In this document: piece by piece, positions 37,062-39,841 of the stretch
How the letters are laid out: every line of letters begins with the position of its first letter
How positions within the stretch are numbered: position 1 is the first letter of the stretch
Assembly: GCA_028289455.1 (NCBI GenBank)
Contig: JANQPN010000057.1
Coordinates: forward strand, 1-39,841
Direction: 5' to 3'
DNA: 39,841 bases
Source of the DNA: Wenzhouxiangellaceae bacterium
GTDB lineage: Bacteria; Pseudomonadota; Gammaproteobacteria; Xanthomonadales; Wenzhouxiangellaceae
Made by a program: the position numbers and the translations under genes
The notes under the pieces: model-generated
The model's input: only the letters and a program-made list of their open reading frames with translations
Told to the model about the DNA's origin: nothing
Databases searched by the model: none

Positions 37062-37532
37062 TCAGGCGCCCGCTACCAGCTCGTCGATCAATTGCGCATG
37101 GGTGCCGGCATCAATTTCCTTGCCCAGCACTTTTTCTGCGCCTTTAACACTCAGCGAAACCACTTCAGCACGCAGTTTTTCACGTGCCTGGCTGGCAGCC
37201 TGCTGAATATCGGCTTCGGCAGCCTGTACCTGACGCTGGCGCTCACGCACTGCTTCTTCTTTGGCTTCTTCAAAAATCTGATTACCACGCACATTGGCCT
37301 GGTCGATAATGTCAGTCGCCTGATCACGCGCTTCGCGAATCAGTTCTTCTGCCTGCTGGTTGGCCTGCTCCAGCGCCTGTTCGGCGCGGTCAGACGCAGC
37401 CAGACCTTCAGCAATTTTCTTGCGACGCTCTTCCAGCGCTGTAGTCAGCGGTGGCCAGATGAACTTCATGCAGAACCACACGAAGATCATCATCGCAATC
37501 GATTGCAGGATGAGTGTGAGATTAATGTTCAC
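37062..37532 (-). CDS. atpF: ATP synthase b subunit
   Basis: 156 residues. One N-terminal helix ([23 protein letters not shown]) followed by the long charged coiled coil that forms the peripheral stalk. Canonical length. Confidence 0.97.
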   Translation of the reverse strand: MNINLTLILQSIAMMIFVWFCMKFIWPPLTTALEERRKKIAEGLAASDRAEQALEQANQQAEELIREARDQATDIIDQANVRGNQIFEEAKEEAVRERQRQVQAAEADIQQAASQAREKLRAEVVSLSVKGAEKVLGKEIDAGTHAQLIDELVAGA

Positions 37533-37581
37533 ACGACCTCCTAGCTATTCGTCAATTAATATGAGTGATATGGGTAGCTGC

Positions 37582-37890
<309 letters not shown>

Positions 37891-37902
37891 TCAACACAAC
37901 AA

Positions 37903-39380
<1,478 letters not shown>

Positions 39381-39428
39381 GATCGGCCTCAACACCCTGC
39401 TACCAATGCCGTTTACCAAATCGTTTCA

Positions 39429-39458
39429 ATTGTAACATTTCACTTTTAGACAAGGCAA
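39429..39458 (-). promoter_or_regulatory. Candidate promoter of the ATP synthase operon
   Basis: On the minus strand, TTGCCT (39453-39458) and TACAAT (39429-39434) are 18 bp apart, about 50 bp before the atpI start, in the only gap large enough upstream of the operon. Confidence 0.4.
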
Positions 39459-39530
39459 CGCTGTAACAAACTTTCTTTTTACAGGCTTATTAATGTCACA
39501 TTGAATATATGGCTGCCAACCCCTGCATAA

Positions 39531-39841
39531 TCAATAGCCGTACTGTCGATTTACGGCAAAATTCAGCGGTTTTCCACTGCTGAGCCGGCGGTAGTTTTCA
39601 ACGATCACTGCAGCGGCTTCATTGGGGTCAGTAAGACTGGCCGTATGATGCGTCAACACGACAGCCGGATGATGGGCCAGCGGATCATTTTCCGGCAACG
39701 GCTCGTTGCGGGTCACGTCCAGACAGGCACCGGACAGTAGTCCGGCATCAATTGCCTCCAGCAGGTCCGGCTCAACCACATGCGCACCCCGGCCGACATT
39801 GATCAGATACAAGCCCGGCTTGCAGGCTGCCAGCGTTGTTC
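39531..39841 (-). CDS. GhrA-like D-2-hydroxyacid dehydrogenase, C-terminal part (cut by window edge)
   Basis: The visible 102 codons begin mid-gene (TTLAACKPGLYLINVGRGAHVV) and end in the C-terminal NFAVNRQYGY. LINVGRGAHVVEPDLLEAIDAGLLSGACLDVTRNEPLP and LAHHPAVVLTHHTASLTDP match glyoxylate/hydroxypyruvate reductase A, an NAD(P)H-dependent 2-hydroxyacid dehydrogenase; the VLTHHTAS His is the catalytic acid. The N-terminal part lies outside the window. Confidence 0.85.
   Translation of the reverse strand, partial: TTLAACKPGLYLINVGRGAHVVEPDLLEAIDAGLLSGACLDVTRNEPLPENDPLAHHPAVVLTHHTASLTDPNEAAAVIVENYRRLSSGKPLNFAVNRQYGY

Overview
The window comes from the chromosome of a gammaproteobacterium. The support is a complete F-type ATP synthase operon in the gammaproteobacterial order (atpI-B-E-F-H-A-G-D-C), a SlyX-family gene, LysR and PadR regulators, and many Sec-signal and lipobox proteins. 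I cannot name the genus. Most of the window looks close to 50% GC by eye. The stretch at about 27.24-31.5 kb is clearly AT-rich and looks acquired.

Layout. 1-3.6 kb (minus): a truncated secreted protein, a secreted GEGW-repeat/Kelch protein, an S1/P1 nuclease and a GFA-fold protein. The first two genes share an almost duplicated promoter and leader. 3.7-6.2 kb (minus): a small membrane protein, then a tight GNAT-PaiB-MTH1-like NUDIX operon. 6.2-11.1 kb: a VOC protein and a PNPOx/ferredoxin-reductase fusion, divergent from a LysR regulator followed by an MFS transporter. 11.3-12.8 kb (minus): a lipoprotein and a beta-propeller protein. 13.0-14.6 kb (plus): a lone contractile-tail sheath gene of the extracellular-injection-system type. 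14.6-17.0 kb (minus): an AMP nucleosidase-like enzyme and a large Ig-like lipoprotein. 17.1-17.7 kb (plus): slyX and an alkyltransferase-like repair protein. 17.7-21.0 kb (minus): SnoaL-like, methyltransferase, two small unknowns and a pilin-like secreted protein. 21.1-22.9 kb (minus): a PDZ-containing retropepsin-like protease with a PadR regulator behind a clear promoter and palindrome. 23.2-25.0 kb (plus): an EndoH-like GH18 and a GH76 mannanase-like enzyme, neither with a signal peptide, ended by a strong terminator. 25.1-27.2 kb (minus): a diheme cytochrome-TPR protein, a secreted cupin and an AlkD-like repair protein. 27.4-31.3 kb (minus): an AT-rich block of YhhQ-type transporter, membrane protein, methyltransferase, GTP cyclohydrolase I homologue and a second membrane protein. 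31.5-39.4 kb (minus): the ATP synthase operon. 39.5 kb to the edge: the C-terminus of a GhrA-like dehydrogenase.

The strongest leads are these. (1) The AT-rich block combines a GTP cyclohydrolase I homologue, a queuosine-precursor-type transporter, a methyltransferase and two receptor-like membrane proteins, and I do not recognise it as a described system. (2) A lipoprotein gene sits inside the ATP synthase operon between atpG and atpD. (3) AtpB has about 60 extra residues, forming a likely membrane hairpin, between the essential Arg helix and the last helix. (4) An orphan eCIS-type sheath gene lies in the same window as two leaderless glycan-degrading enzymes suited to eukaryotic mannoproteins. 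(5) A PadR/retropepsin pair has a perfect palindrome at its promoter. All functional calls are by reading the sequence; no database search was run.
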